NCBI RefSeq assembly: GCF_014648655.1
Contig: NZ_BMRN01000019.1
Location: forward strand, 62,001-126,000
Length of the DNA: 64,000 bases
Direction: 5' to 3'
Origin: Streptomyces atratus
GTDB lineage: Bacteria > Actinomycetota > Actinomycetes > Streptomycetales > Streptomycetaceae
Shown: positions 34,003 through 42,935 of the stretch, piece by piece
How positions within the stretch are numbered: the stretch's first letter is position 1
How the letters are laid out: each line of letters opens with the position of its first letter
The notes under the pieces: model-generated
Told to the model about the DNA's origin: nothing
Seen by the model: only the letters and a program-made list of their open reading frames with translations
The model's database searches: none
Translations under genes and position numbers: made by a program

Positions 34003-35355
34003 GTGAGTCAGTACGTCTCCCGGCTCGGCAGCAGCCGTGTCGCGCCGCGCCTCAGGTTCCCCGCCGCCTTCCCCGGCGGTCACCGCAAACCTCGCCGCAT
34101 CGCGATGCTCTCCGTGCACACCTCGCCCCTGCACCAGCCGGGCACCGGTGACGCGGGCGGCATGAACGTCTACATCGTGGAGCTGGCCAAGCGACTCGCC
34201 GCGATCAACATCGAGGTCGAGATCTTCACCCGGTCCACCACCGGCGGGCTGCCCCCGACGGTGGAGCTGGCGCCCGGTGTCCTGGTCCGGCATGTCGACG
34301 CGGGGCCGTACGAGGGTCTGGCCAAGGAGGAGCTGCCCGCCCAGCTCTGTGCCTTCACGCACGGCGTCATGCAGGCATGGGCCGGCCAGCGCCCCGGCTA
34401 CTACGACCTGGTGCACTCCCACTACTGGCTCTCCGGTCATGTCGGCTGGCTCGCCGCCCAGCGCTGGGGCGTCCCGCTCGTCCACGCCATGCACACCATG
34501 GCGAAGGTCAAGAACGCGGCGCTCGCGGAGGGCGACACCCCCGAGCCCGCCGCCCGCGTGATCGGCGAGACCCAGATCGTCAGCGCGGCCGACCGGCTGA
34601 TCGCGAACACCGCCGAGGAAGCGGACGAGCTCATCCGCTTCTACGAGGCCGATCCCGGGTCCGTCGCCGTCGTGCACCCCGGGGTCAACCTCGACCGCTT
34701 CCGCCCCGCCGACGGGCGCGCCGCGGCCCGGGCGCGCCTCGGACTGCCGAAGGACGCCCTGATTCCGCTCTTCGCGGGCCGCATCCAGCCGCTGAAGGCC
34801 CCGGACGTGCTGCTGCGGGCCGTCGCCGTCCTGCTGGACCGCGACCCGTCGCTGCGTCGCCGGATGGTCGTACCCGTCGTCGGCGGCCCGAGCGGCAGCG
34901 GGCTCGCCAAACCGGAGGGGCTGCAGAAGCTGGCGGCGCGGCTGGGCATCGCCGATGTCGTACGGTTCCAACCGCCGGTCGGGCAGGACCGGCTCGCCGA
35001 CTGGTTCCGGGCCGCGTCCGTACTGGTCATGCCCTCGTACAGCGAGTCCTTCGGCCTGGTCGCCATCGAGGCCCAGGCGGCGGGCACCCCGGTCGTCGCG
35101 GCGGCCGTGGGCGGTCTTCCGGTGGCGGTACGGGACGGGGTCAGCGGCTTCCTGATACCCGGGCACGACCCGCAGGCGTACGCGCAGGCGCTGGGGCGGT
35201 TTGCCGAGGCGCCGGAGCTGGTCTCCCGGATGGGTGCGGCGGCTGCCGCGCACGCCCGGGGTTTCGGTTGGGACACCGCCGCGTCCGCGACCGCCGACGT
35301 GTACACGGCCGCGATGCACGAACACCGCCGTCGCGTACGCTCGCACCATGGCTGA
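34003..35355 (+). CDS. mshA: MshA, mycothiol glycosyltransferase
   Basis: 450-residue GT4 enzyme that joins UDP-GlcNAc to 1-L-inositol-1-phosphate, the first step of mycothiol synthesis. Landmarks: HTSPLHQPGTGDAGGMNVYI near the N-terminus, VHSHYWLSG, the donor-site FAGRIQPLKAPDVLL and the E-x7-E motif in YSESFGLVAIEAQ. The GTG at 34003 follows GAGGAGGA (33986-33993, 9 nt). The next gene starts inside its last codons. A SigR-like promoter is upstream. Confidence 0.95.
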   Translation: MSQYVSRLGSSRVAPRLRFPAAFPGGHRKPRRIAMLSVHTSPLHQPGTGDAGGMNVYIVELAKRLAAINIEVEIFTRSTTGGLPPTVELAPGVLVRHVDAGPYEGLAKEELPAQLCAFTHGVMQAWAGQRPGYYDLVHSHYWLSGHVGWLAAQRWGVPLVHAMHTMAKVKNAALAEGDTPEPAARVIGETQIVSAADRLIANTAEEADELIRFYEADPGSVAVVHPGVNLDRFRPADGRAAARARLGLPKDALIPLFAGRIQPLKAPDVLLRAVAVLLDRDPSLRRRMVVPVVGGPSGSGLAKPEGLQKLAARLGIADVVRFQPPVGQDRLADWFRAASVLVMPSYSESFGLVAIEAQAAGTPVVAAAVGGLPVAVRDGVSGFLIPGHDPQAYAQALGRFAEAPELVSRMGAAAAAHARGFGWDTAASATADVYTAAMHEHRRRVRSHHG

Positions 35356-35875
35356 CGTACCCGATGAAGCGGTGACGACGCAGGTCGCGCAGGTCGCGCA
35401 GATCATCGAGGCGACCCTGAAGGACGCCGAGCTCGAATGGGAGAGCCCCGAACCCGGCAGCTACGTCGTCAAGCTGCCCGGCACGCGGAAGCTGTCCACC
35501 ACCTGCTCGCTGCGCGTCGGCAAGCACTCGCTCTCTCTCAATGCCTTCGTCGTCCGTCACCCGGACGAGAACGACGCGGCGGTGCACCGCTGGCTGCTGG
35601 AGCGCAACCTCCGCCTCTTCGGCGTGAGTTACGCGATCGACCGACTCGGCGACATCTATCTGGTCGGCAAGCTGCCGCTCTCCGTGGTCACCCCGCAGGA
35701 GCTGGACCGGCTGCTCGGCACGGTCCTCGAAGCGGCCGACGGCTCGTTCAACACCTTGCTGGAGCTGGGCTTCGCGAGCGCGATCCGCAAGGAGTACGAG
35801 TGGCGGGTGTCGCGCGGCGAGTCCACGCGGAACCTGGACGCGTTCACGCATCTGACCCAACGCCCCACCGGCTGA
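35348..35875 (+). CDS. YbjN-domain protein
   Basis: 175 residues of the YbjN fold (type III secretion chaperone-like): NAFVVRHPDENDAAVHRWLL, then RLGDIYLVGKLPLS. Mycobacterial Rv0487 occupies the same place after mshA. Function unknown. The ATG lies within the end of mshA (8-bp overlap), yet TACGCT at 35336-35341 then 6 nt suggests its own leaderless promoter inside mshA. Confidence 0.85.
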   Translation: MADVPDEAVTTQVAQVAQIIEATLKDAELEWESPEPGSYVVKLPGTRKLSTTCSLRVGKHSLSLNAFVVRHPDENDAAVHRWLLERNLRLFGVSYAIDRLGDIYLVGKLPLSVVTPQELDRLLGTVLEAADGSFNTLLELGFASAIRKEYEWRVSRGESTRNLDAFTHLTQRPTG

Positions 35876-35986
35876 CCTTCCGTTGTCGGCGGGTTCGGCA
35901 GCGTAAGGCCCTTTCCCTGCGCCGGTGTGCTTATGCGGCACAGCGGGCGCTGGCCGGCTGACGGGGCGGGCGCTGCGGGCGGGTGG

Positions 35987-37003
35987 TCAGTCCCTTGCCC
36001 GCAGCGCCGACTCCACGTCCCCCAGAGCCGATTCGAGCTGCGGACCGACTTCCTTCCACACCCTGTCGAGGTGCTCCTGGGGAGCGCGGCGCGGAACGGT
36101 CTCCACCAGCATGATCAGGTAGAGGTGGCAGCGGTAGAGCGCGAGCCGCAGCCGCACGGACGCGTCGAAGACCAACGGCTGCTCGCTCCCGTACCCGGCG
36201 AGGAAGTCCTCGTCCTCCTCCATGTTCGCGAACAGGGCGAGCGATACGAAGTCGGCGACCGGGTCGCCCCAGAACATCCGCTCACCGTCGATGATCCCGC
36301 CGATGGTGCGCGCGCCGGGCTCCCCGTCGACGAGCAGGTTGCCCTGCCAGAGGTCGAAGTGGACCAGGGCGGGCCGGGTGACGTCGTCGAGTACGGGCGA
36401 GGCGGCGGCGATCAGCGCGCGGATACTGGCTGCAGGGCGCGGCAGCCGGGCGCTGTAGGTGTCCGCGTCGGCGAGTACGGCGTCCGTCATCGCCGTGAAC
36501 GCCTGCCGCCAGGTCGGGGCCAACGGGCCCAACGCCCTGCTCGGATAGCCGAATCCGCCGGGGCCCGTGACGGAGTGCAGCCGGGCGACGATGCGCCCCA
36601 GTTCGTTCCTGAGCCGGCGCTCCTCGGCGTCGGACAGGACGCGATCGCCCGCGGCCCCGGCGATGTCGTACCAGGGCCGACCCGGGCAGGCCGACATGAT
36701 CACGTACGGGCCGGTCGGCGCGTCCGGATCGAGTTGGCTGTGCAGGACGCGGGGGACTGCCGCCGACTCGCCCGCGCAGGTGTAGAACTCGACCTCGTTG
36801 ACCAGTAGATCGCGCTCGTAGCTCATCAGGGTTCCATCGGTCGTGGGCGGCGGTATCTTCACCACCCAGTCGCTGCCGTCGGTGAGAGTCACCCGGGTGA
36901 CGGCGTTGAACGTGCCTCCGGCAAGGGGCGCGACTGCGGCGATACGGTCCTCCGCCACGCCAACCGACCGGAGAACGGACGCGGTTGTGTCATCTGGCTG
37001 CAT
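35987..37003 (-). CDS. Aminoglycoside phosphotransferase-like (APH) kinase
   Basis: 338 residues with the protein-kinase-like APH fold: N-lobe VVKIPPP lysine, catalytic loop LVHFDLWQGNLLVDG (HxDxxxxN) and metal site GIIDGERMFWGDP. Such enzymes phosphorylate antibiotics or small metabolites such as choline or homoserine; none can be inferred. The ATG at 37003 gives MQPDDTTASVLRSVG. It stands alone between ybjN and a lipoprotein gene. Confidence 0.85.
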   Translation of the reverse strand: MQPDDTTASVLRSVGVAEDRIAAVAPLAGGTFNAVTRVTLTDGSDWVVKIPPPTTDGTLMSYERDLLVNEVEFYTCAGESAAVPRVLHSQLDPDAPTGPYVIMSACPGRPWYDIAGAAGDRVLSDAEERRLRNELGRIVARLHSVTGPGGFGYPSRALGPLAPTWRQAFTAMTDAVLADADTYSARLPRPAASIRALIAAASPVLDDVTRPALVHFDLWQGNLLVDGEPGARTIGGIIDGERMFWGDPVADFVSLALFANMEEDEDFLAGYGSEQPLVFDASVRLRLALYRCHLYLIMLVETVPRRAPQEHLDRVWKEVGPQLESALGDVESALRARD

Positions 37004-37185
37004 GGGATGAATTGCCCTCTGTGTCGGTATTCAATCCGGCTTGCGGCGACGGACAGCGCTTTCACAGGATGATCACGGCGCCATCACGATCACATTCCGT
37101 GCCCTGGTTGATTGATCGTCAAACCAACTACCGCTCATAGAGTGAGCAAAACCCGAAGACCCAGCTCAGAGAGACGGACCGGACC

Positions 37186-37980
37186 ATGCGATCCACCGCC
37201 ATACGCCGTACCGCTGTTGCCGCCACCGCGGTGTCCCTGGCCCTGCTCGCCACCGCCTGCGGCGGCGGATCGGACTCCGGTTCCGGTGGCAAGGGGGCGG
37301 ATGCCAAGGGCAAGGAGTCCGCCGCCGCGAAGCCGGCCGCCAAGGCGCTGACCGCCGCCGAGCTGGAGAAGGCGGCGCTGGCCCAGGGCGACGTCAAGGG
37401 GCACAAGATCGCCAAGGCTGCGGCCAAGGACGTGATCTCCGGCGACGACATCAAGGTCGAGAAGGAGGTCTGCGCCCCGTTCGCCGACGCGCTGATGGGG
37501 GCGCAGGTCGGTGAGCCCGCGGCGTTCACCAAGCGGACGGTCGTCAGCGAGCCCAAGAAGGGCAGCATGGAGCAGGACGGCGCGGACGCCGAAGACGCGT
37601 TCAAGGCGGCGTTCGACATCACGACGACGCAGCTGGCCCTCGGCTCGTACGACGGCAAGGGCGCGGAGGAGTCGGTCGCCTCGCTGCGCACCGCCGCCAC
37701 CGACTGCGCGGGCGGGTTCGACTTCACGGCTGCCGGTGAGAAGCAGAAGGTCAGCAAGATCACCGAGGAGCAGGTCAAGGGCGGGGAGGATGCGGCCGCC
37801 TGGACGGTACAGGTGGAACAGGGCGGCGAGAAGATCCAGTTCAAGCTCGTGGCCATGCGTCAGGGCCCCTCGTTCGCCTCGTTCTCCTCGATGAACCTGG
37901 CTGCGATGGGCGGGGGCGAGGGCGAGGGCTTCGAGCTGCCGACCGCAGTGGTCGAGGCCCAGGCCGCGAAGCTGGCGTAA
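37186..37980 (+). CDS. Lipoprotein of unknown function
   Basis: 264 residues with a lipoprotein signal (RRTAVAATAVSLALLATACGG, lipobox LATAC, Cys25) and a Gly/Ser/Lys-rich linker. The extracytoplasmic domain has two further cysteines (VCAPFAD and ATDCAGGFD) that could form a disulfide. Similar lipoproteins are common in Streptomyces but have no assigned role. Monocistronic by spacing. Confidence 0.85.
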   Translation: MRSTAIRRTAVAATAVSLALLATACGGGSDSGSGGKGADAKGKESAAAKPAAKALTAAELEKAALAQGDVKGHKIAKAAAKDVISGDDIKVEKEVCAPFADALMGAQVGEPAAFTKRTVVSEPKKGSMEQDGADAEDAFKAAFDITTTQLALGSYDGKGAEESVASLRTAATDCAGGFDFTAAGEKQKVSKITEEQVKGGEDAAAWTVQVEQGGEKIQFKLVAMRQGPSFASFSSMNLAAMGGGEGEGFELPTAVVEAQAAKLA

Positions 37981-38077
37981 GGGGCCGGGCGCGGCTCTGC
38001 GCGTTCCCTTGTGGCGGTGGTCCTGCGCCGGTTGGCCGGCGCCGTGTCCGTGGGACAGGTATGCAACCCGGCACGTG

Positions 38078-38093
38078 TGAGTACTCGTACTCA
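38078..38093. promoter_or_regulatory. Palindrome TGAGTAC-TC-GTACTCA
   Basis: A perfect 7-bp inverted repeat with a 2-nt centre, 60 bp upstream of the small lipoprotein start. Likely a binding site for a dimeric regulator; which one is unknown. Confidence 0.5.
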
Positions 38094-38153
38094 TGGGCGG
38101 TGCTTCACCCTCCGGGCAGGCTGGTCGTACCAACCACCCAGGGGGAGCCAACT

Positions 38154-38501
38154 ATGCGCAGTATCAACCGACTTGACCGATCGGCGCCCGCGGGAAGCGG
38201 GCGCCGTCCGAGCCGGTCCGCGGTGGGCCTCGCCCTGGCCTCCGTGACCGTGGCGCTGCTGACCGCGGGCTGCTCGACGCAGGACGCGGCGTGCGGCGGC
38301 GGCGAGTATCCGGTCCTGGCCGTCGGGGAGGCCGGATCGGCGTGCGTGCCCGACGGCGAGGCACCACCGAAGGGATACGCCCGGTATCCGAAGGGCAAGG
38401 TTCCCGAGCATGTGGGCGACAAGTGGGACAAGTACTGGGAGACCCACACCGTCGACGAGAACGGCAAGGCCATCGACATCCCCGCCGAATCCGGGGAGTG
38501 A
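38154..38501 (+). CDS. Small lipoprotein
   Basis: 115 residues. After a basic N-terminus comes a hydrophobic segment ending VALLTAGCST (lipobox TAGC), then a short outer domain with two cysteines (AACGGGEY and SACVPDG) and a YARYPKGKVPEHVGDKWDKY stretch. GGGGGAG 6 nt before the ATG at 38154 supports this start over the upstream in-frame ATG. Function unknown. Confidence 0.8.
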   Translation: MRSINRLDRSAPAGSGRRPSRSAVGLALASVTVALLTAGCSTQDAACGGGEYPVLAVGEAGSACVPDGEAPPKGYARYPKGKVPEHVGDKWDKYWETHTVDENGKAIDIPAESGE

Positions 38502-38550
38502 GGCGGGACCGCCCGGGTTGCCCGGGGCATCACCTCGTTTCGGTGCTGGT

Positions 38551-38793
38551 TCAGGGCAGCGGGACGAGCCTCACCACGGTGACGATCAGGACGGACCCGG
38601 AGACGTAATAGAGCACGATCGCCCCGGCGACCGTCGCTTCGCGGCGGTCGCGCTCGCTCTTGACGGCCGACGACCCGTGCCCGTACGGGTCGAGGCCCAG
38701 GGTGCGCGCCATCTCGTCCCGGAAGACCTCGCTGTCGCGCATCTTGGCCAGGGTGTCGTCGGCCGGCGGGGCGTAGGAGATGCGGAAACTCAA
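38551..38793 (-). CDS. RelE/ParE-like toxin candidate
   Basis: 80 residues: two helices (ADDTLAKMRDSEVFRDEMARTL), then LDPYGHGSSAVKSERDRREATVAGA and beta strands VLYYVSGSVLIVTVVRLVPLP, the compact layout of ParE/RelE toxins. The C-terminal strands are unusually hydrophobic. Its ATG overlaps the stop of the upstream gene (ATGA), the usual antitoxin-toxin order. Activity untested. Confidence 0.6.
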   Translation of the reverse strand: MSFRISYAPPADDTLAKMRDSEVFRDEMARTLGLDPYGHGSSAVKSERDRREATVAGAIVLYYVSGSVLIVTVVRLVPLP

Positions 38794-39038
38794 GCGACGG
38801 TCCGCCTCTCGGCCTCGTCCTGCGCCAGCCGGTCCAGGATCTTCTCGGCCTCCGGATCGGGTACGGCCTCCAGCATCCAGTGCCGCATGACCGCCTGGAT
38901 CTCGCTCACACCGGCGTCGTTGATGGCGCGGTCGAACTCCTCACGTCTCTCTTCGGGCAGGGTGGCCCGGATGTCCGGAATGCTGTTGGGCACGTCGACT
39001 TCGGCACCGCCGACGAAGGTCTTCAGGGGCTCGCCCAT
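38790..39038 (-). CDS. Antitoxin-like partner protein
   Basis: 82 acidic residues, MGEPLKTFVGGAEVDVPNSI..., rich in Glu/Arg helices (LPEERREEFDRAINDAG, ILDRLAQDEAERRTV). No clear DNA-binding motif, so it resembles antitoxins that neutralise only by binding, or a DUF-type small protein. It precedes and overlaps the ParE-like gene by 4 nt, which is the main reason for the call. Confidence 0.55.
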   Translation of the reverse strand: MGEPLKTFVGGAEVDVPNSIPDIRATLPEERREEFDRAINDAGVSEIQAVMRHWMLEAVPDPEAEKILDRLAQDEAERRTVA

Positions 39039-39173
39039 GATTGCTCTCCCCGCTCTCCTTGCTCTCTTCGCACGGCCCGTCCGATCGGCTCCGCCCATGC
39101 GCGGGCCGGTGCTCGGGCCACGGTAGCGCCAGGGCATACGGCCGAGGCGGAGCCCACGCGATACGTTCGCCCC

Positions 39174-39875
39174 GTGACAGGAACATCGTGGGACATATTG
39201 CTTCTCGGTGGGGCGTCGGGCGTCGGCAAGAGCCGGGTCGCCGCGCAACTGGCCGATGAGACCAAGGGGTTCGTGGTCGAGTTCGACGACGTGGTGAGTG
39301 CCGTGGAGGCCATGACGACGGCTGAACACCACCCCGCTCTCCACCACTTCGATGACATCCCCGACACCGCGCAACTCACCATCGAGCAGGTGCTGGACCT
39401 CCAGATCGCCACCGCCAGGGCCCTGGAGCCCGCGGTGTCGGGAGTCGTACGCAATCGCCTGACCGTCGACGTCCCCGCCGTGATCGAGGGCGACTACCTC
39501 ACCCCGGCCGCCGCTGCGGCGGCGATCCACGAGGGCCGGGCGGCGGGCCGCCGCGTGCGGGCGGTGTTCCTGCACGAGGAGGACCCCGACCGGATCGCCG
39601 CCAACTACGCCTCCCGGGAGCCCGACAGCGGGGAACAGAGGCATCGGGCGCAGGTCAGCGCGGAGTACTCGCGATGGCTCGGCGGCCAGGCCCGCCTGCA
39701 CGCTCTGCCGGTGGTCGCGTGCCGCCCGTGGGACACGCTGGCGGCGCGCATCGAGCGGGTGTTGGGTGCGGAGGGAGCGGAGCGGGAGCGGTCCGGTCAG
39801 TTCAACTGCCGTACAGGGGAGCCGGATCTGCCGACGGTCTCTGCGTCGCCACACACCCCGATCGACCGTGGCTGA
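39174..39875 (+). CDS. P-loop kinase-like ATP-binding protein
   Basis: 233 residues with Walker A LLGGASGVGKSRVA at about 9-21, an FDDVVSAVEAM substrate loop and a VPAVIEGDYLTP Walker-B-like strand; looks like a small-molecule kinase related to 2-phosphoglycerate kinases. The disordered C-terminal 35 residues are not conserved in type. Leaderless: TACGTT at 39162-39167 and 6 nt to the GTG at 39174. It diverges from the toxin-antitoxin-like pair. Confidence 0.8.
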   Translation: MTGTSWDILLLGGASGVGKSRVAAQLADETKGFVVEFDDVVSAVEAMTTAEHHPALHHFDDIPDTAQLTIEQVLDLQIATARALEPAVSGVVRNRLTVDVPAVIEGDYLTPAAAAAAIHEGRAAGRRVRAVFLHEEDPDRIAANYASREPDSGEQRHRAQVSAEYSRWLGGQARLHALPVVACRPWDTLAARIERVLGAEGAERERSGQFNCRTGEPDLPTVSASPHTPIDRG

Positions 39876-39961
39876 ACGCTCGGTCCGGCACGGATCCGGC
39901 ACGCACGCGCACGGAACCGGTTTCTCCGGAGCCGCGTCCAACGGCCGGAAGGGGGCGGGGC

Positions 39962-40402
39962 GTGACAGGTGGGAAAAGGGACAACCACCGCTGTGCGGCA
40001 GGTGATTCGGTCCGCGCGCGGCTCATCGCGGTAGCGGCCATGTCCTTGCTGGCTGCCGGTTGCGGCATGGTGAACGATCCGGTCAAGGAACGCTGGGAGT
40101 CCAGAACCGAGTTTTCACGTTGTGGCGAGGTGCGCCTGGATCAGGGTGAGGAAATGCAGAAGCAGGCAGTGCGGGAAATCGTCTGCCTCCGGCGAGCCCT
40201 CGAGAGCGGTGAGAGCGCAGAACTGAAGGTGACCCATCCCACCGTGGAGGGAGACTCGATCCGCGAGTACTACCGCTTGACGCCGCAGGGCAGGCTTGAG
40301 GTGTACACGGACAGCACGGACGACCAGTACTCGGACCAGAAGTGGTCGTTCGCCAAGTGCTACGCCCCGGAATGGCTGGCTGAGATTTCCTGCGATCGAT
40401 AA
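39962..40402 (+). CDS. Lipoprotein of unknown function
   Basis: 146 residues from a GTG at 39962: basic N-terminus, hydrophobic AVAAMSLLAAGCG with lipobox LAAGC, then a small outer domain with cysteines in FSRCGEV, EIVCLRR, FAKCYAP and ISCDR, enough for two disulfides. Start uncertain; no other in-frame start keeps the signal peptide intact. Ends before a strong shared terminator. Confidence 0.7.
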   Translation: MTGGKRDNHRCAAGDSVRARLIAVAAMSLLAAGCGMVNDPVKERWESRTEFSRCGEVRLDQGEEMQKQAVREIVCLRRALESGESAELKVTHPTVEGDSIREYYRLTPQGRLEVYTDSTDDQYSDQKWSFAKCYAPEWLAEISCDR

Positions 40403-40454
40403 CCGGGCCGACGACTCGCCGGGCGTCGGGCAGAGGTCTTGAAATGCCCAGTGC

Positions 40455-40505
40455 GGCAACAAGCCCTCTTCCTGCGGAGGAGCCGCAGGAAGAGGGCTTG
40501 TTGCC
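40455..40505. terminator. Bidirectional terminator between lipoprotein gene and gpmA
   Basis: A perfect 23-bp inverted repeat (GGCAACAAGCCCTCTTCC... at 40455-40477, complement at 40483-40505) with an AGGAG loop between convergent genes. One of the strongest hairpins in the window. Confidence 0.95.
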
Positions 40506-40511
40506 GACGTA

Positions 40512-41273
40512 CTACTTCTTCTTGCCCTGGTTCTTCACGGCCTCGATGGCGGCCTTCGCCGCGTCCGGGTCGAGGTACGTGCCGCCCGGCTTGATCGGGC
40601 GGAAGTCGGCGTCCAGCTCGTAGGCGAGCGGGATGCCGGTCGGGATGTTCAGGCCCGCGATGTCGGCGTCGGAGATGCCGTCGAGGTGCTTGACCAGGGC
40701 GCGGAGGCTGTTGCCGTGCGCGGCGACCAGGACTGTGCGGCCGGCCAGCAGGTCCGGGACGATGCCGTCGTACCAGTACGGCAGCATGCGGACGACGACG
40801 TCCTTGAGGCACTCGGTGCGCGGGCGCAGCTCCGGCGGGATCGTCGCGTAGCGCGGGTCGTCGCTCTGGGAGAACTCGGTGCCGTCCTCGAGGGCGGGCG
40901 GCGGGGTGTCGTACGAGCGGCGCCAGAGCATGAACTGCTCCTCGCCGAACTCGGCGAGCGTCTGCGCCTTGTCCTTGCCCTGCAGGGCGCCGTAGTGGCG
41001 CTCGTTCAGCCGCCAGGAGCGGTGGACGGGGATCCAGTGGCGGTCCGCGGATTCCAGCGCGAGCTGCGCGGTGCGGATGGCGCGCTTCTGGAGGGAGGTG
41101 TGCAGGACGTCGGGGAGCAGACCGGCGTCCTTGAGCAGCTCACCGCCGCGGACTGCCTCCTTCTCGCCCTTCTCCGTGAGGTTGACGTCCACCCAACCGG
41201 TGAACAGGTTCTTCGCGTTCCATTCGCTCTCGCCGTGGCGGAGGAGGATCAGCTTGTACGGTGCGTCGGCCAT
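40512..41273 (-). CDS. gpmA: 2,3-bisphosphoglycerate-dependent phosphoglycerate mutase
   Basis: 253-residue glycolytic enzyme interconverting 3- and 2-phosphoglycerate. LLRHGESEWN carries the phosphohistidine, LNERHYGALQG the proton donor glutamate, and VAAHGNSLRA the second histidine. Length is normal for dPGM. Leaderless: TACGCT (complement of 41281-41286) and 7 nt precede the ATG at 41273. M. tuberculosis gpm1 (Rv0489) lies in the same order between mshA/ybjN and the senX3-regX3 genes. Confidence 0.97.
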   Translation of the reverse strand: MADAPYKLILLRHGESEWNAKNLFTGWVDVNLTEKGEKEAVRGGELLKDAGLLPDVLHTSLQKRAIRTAQLALESADRHWIPVHRSWRLNERHYGALQGKDKAQTLAEFGEEQFMLWRRSYDTPPPALEDGTEFSQSDDPRYATIPPELRPRTECLKDVVVRMLPYWYDGIVPDLLAGRTVLVAAHGNSLRALVKHLDGISDADIAGLNIPTGIPLAYELDADFRPIKPGGTYLDPDAAKAAIEAVKNQGKKK

Positions 41274-41478
41274 GGGCCCGAGCGTAATCGAAGCCGTACG
41301 GGCGTTGCGCGGCCGGTCACAGGGCGGACAGGCGGGGCGGGTGAGGGGCCGGGGGCGTGACGATTGACGGCCGACGTCAATTGACTGGCGGACCGGAATC
41401 CGGGATTCGTAACGTTCGGATTGCCGACGGGCCTCTTACCGTCGATGTTCGTTCTGTACTTCCCTGGGGGGATTCCAT

Positions 41479-42828
41479 ATGTCTGTCGACGGTCTCAGAC
41501 GGGCCGCACGCGAATCCGTGTCCGGCCTCCCCAGGGAGTTCTGGTGGCTGTGGACCAGCACGCTGGTCAACCGCCTCGGGGCGTTCGTCGCCACCTTCAT
41601 GGCGCTCTACCTGACCCTCGACCGGGGCTACTCCGCCTCGTACGCCGGTCTGGTCGCCGCGCTGCACGGGCTCGGCGGGGTCATCTCCTCGCTCGGGGCG
41701 GGGGTGATGACCGACCGGCTCGGCCGTCGGCCCACCATGCTCATCGCGCAGACCTCGACCGCCGTGTCCGTGGCCGTGCTCGGGTTCATGGTCCATCCGG
41801 TGGCGATCGCGGCCGTCGCCTTCGTCGTCGGCATGGCCAGCAACGCCTCGCGGCCCGCCGTGCAGGCCATGATGGCCGACATCGTCCGGCCCGAGGACAG
41901 GGTGCGGGCCTTCTCGCTCAACTACTGGGCGATCAATCTCGGCTTCGCCGTCTCGTCGGCCGGGGCGGGGTTCGTCGCCGAGTACAGCTATCTCGCCGGG
42001 TTCCTCGGCGAGGCCGCGATGACGCTCGTCTGCGCCTTCGTCGTCTTCATGAAGGTGCCCGAGTCACGGCCGGAGAAGTCTGCGTCGGCCGGGCGTGCGG
42101 TCACCGGCGCCGACGAGGTCCGGCTCTCCACCGTGCTGCGCGACGGGCGGTTCATGAGCGTCGTCGGGCTGTCCTTCGTCATCGCCCTGATCTTCCAGCA
42201 GGGGTACGTGGGGCTGCCGGTGGCCATGGGGGCGGACGGGTTCTCCAGCTCCGACTTCGGCACCGCCGTCGCCGTCAACGGTGTGCTGATCGTGGTGCTC
42301 CAGATCCCGGTCACCCGCTTCATCCAGCACCGTGATCCGCGCCGTCTGCTCATCGTGTCGTCGCTGCTGGCGGGGTACGGATTCGGGCTCACCGCGTTCG
42401 CCGGTTCGGTCGCCGTGTACGCGCTGACCATTTGCGTCTGGACGGTCGCCGAGATCGTCAACTCGCCCGTCCAGACCGGTCTGGTGGTCCGGCTCTCGCC
42501 CGCCCAGGGCCGCGGCCGCTACCAGGGCATGTACACGATGTCCTGGTCCGCGGCGGCGCTGGTCGCACCGCTGATGTCGGGTGTGGTGATCGACCGGTTC
42601 GGGGCGCAGTGGCTGTGGGGGACGTGTGCGGTCCTGGGTACCGGGGCCGCGCTCGGGTACTGGCTGCTCATGCGGAATCTGCCGGGGGAGCACGGGGCGG
42701 CGGCGCCGGAGGACAGCCCGGTGGCGGAGAGCGTCCGGACGGTGACGGGAAGTGGCCGGGGCGCGGGGGATGTCGTCCCGGTAGGTCCCGGGGCCGACGC
42801 CGATGCCGGGCCCGGGCCTGCCGCCTAG
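41479..42828 (+). CDS. MFS transporter
   Basis: 449 residues with about twelve membrane helices. The loop 2-3 signature is seen as GAGVMTDRLGRRPTML (about 73-88), and a second copy lies around VVIDRFGAQWLWG in the C-terminal half. Resembles drug/H+ antiporters of the DHA1 type; substrate unknown. The C-terminal 40 residues are disordered. The ATG at 41479 follows GGGGGGA by 6 nt. Confidence 0.9.
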   Translation: MSVDGLRRAARESVSGLPREFWWLWTSTLVNRLGAFVATFMALYLTLDRGYSASYAGLVAALHGLGGVISSLGAGVMTDRLGRRPTMLIAQTSTAVSVAVLGFMVHPVAIAAVAFVVGMASNASRPAVQAMMADIVRPEDRVRAFSLNYWAINLGFAVSSAGAGFVAEYSYLAGFLGEAAMTLVCAFVVFMKVPESRPEKSASAGRAVTGADEVRLSTVLRDGRFMSVVGLSFVIALIFQQGYVGLPVAMGADGFSSSDFGTAVAVNGVLIVVLQIPVTRFIQHRDPRRLLIVSSLLAGYGFGLTAFAGSVAVYALTICVWTVAEIVNSPVQTGLVVRLSPAQGRGRYQGMYTMSWSAAALVAPLMSGVVIDRFGAQWLWGTCAVLGTGAALGYWLLMRNLPGEHGAAAPEDSPVAESVRTVTGSGRGAGDVVPVGPGADADAGPGPAA

Positions 42829-42870
42829 GGGACGCGCGGACGCCGCCCGACACCGCAGCGGCACACGAAG

Positions 42871-42909
42871 GGCGCCCCGCGCGGAGCAGTCCGCTCCGCG
42901 CGGGGCGCC
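42871..42909. terminator. Bidirectional terminator between MFS and Cys-rich genes
   Basis: GGCGCCCCGCGCGGAGC at 42871-42887 pairs perfectly with 42893-42909 across a 5-nt loop and is followed by TTT. It lies between convergent genes. Confidence 0.88.
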
Positions 42910-42935
42910 TTTCCGGCTCCGTACAGGCCCGCCGG

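Noticed and set aside
33917..34006. 29-codon ORF whose stop overlaps the mshA start
   Set aside because: The overlap is suggestive, but there is no ribosome-binding site before its ATG, and the likely SigR-type promoter would start the transcript downstream of that ATG.
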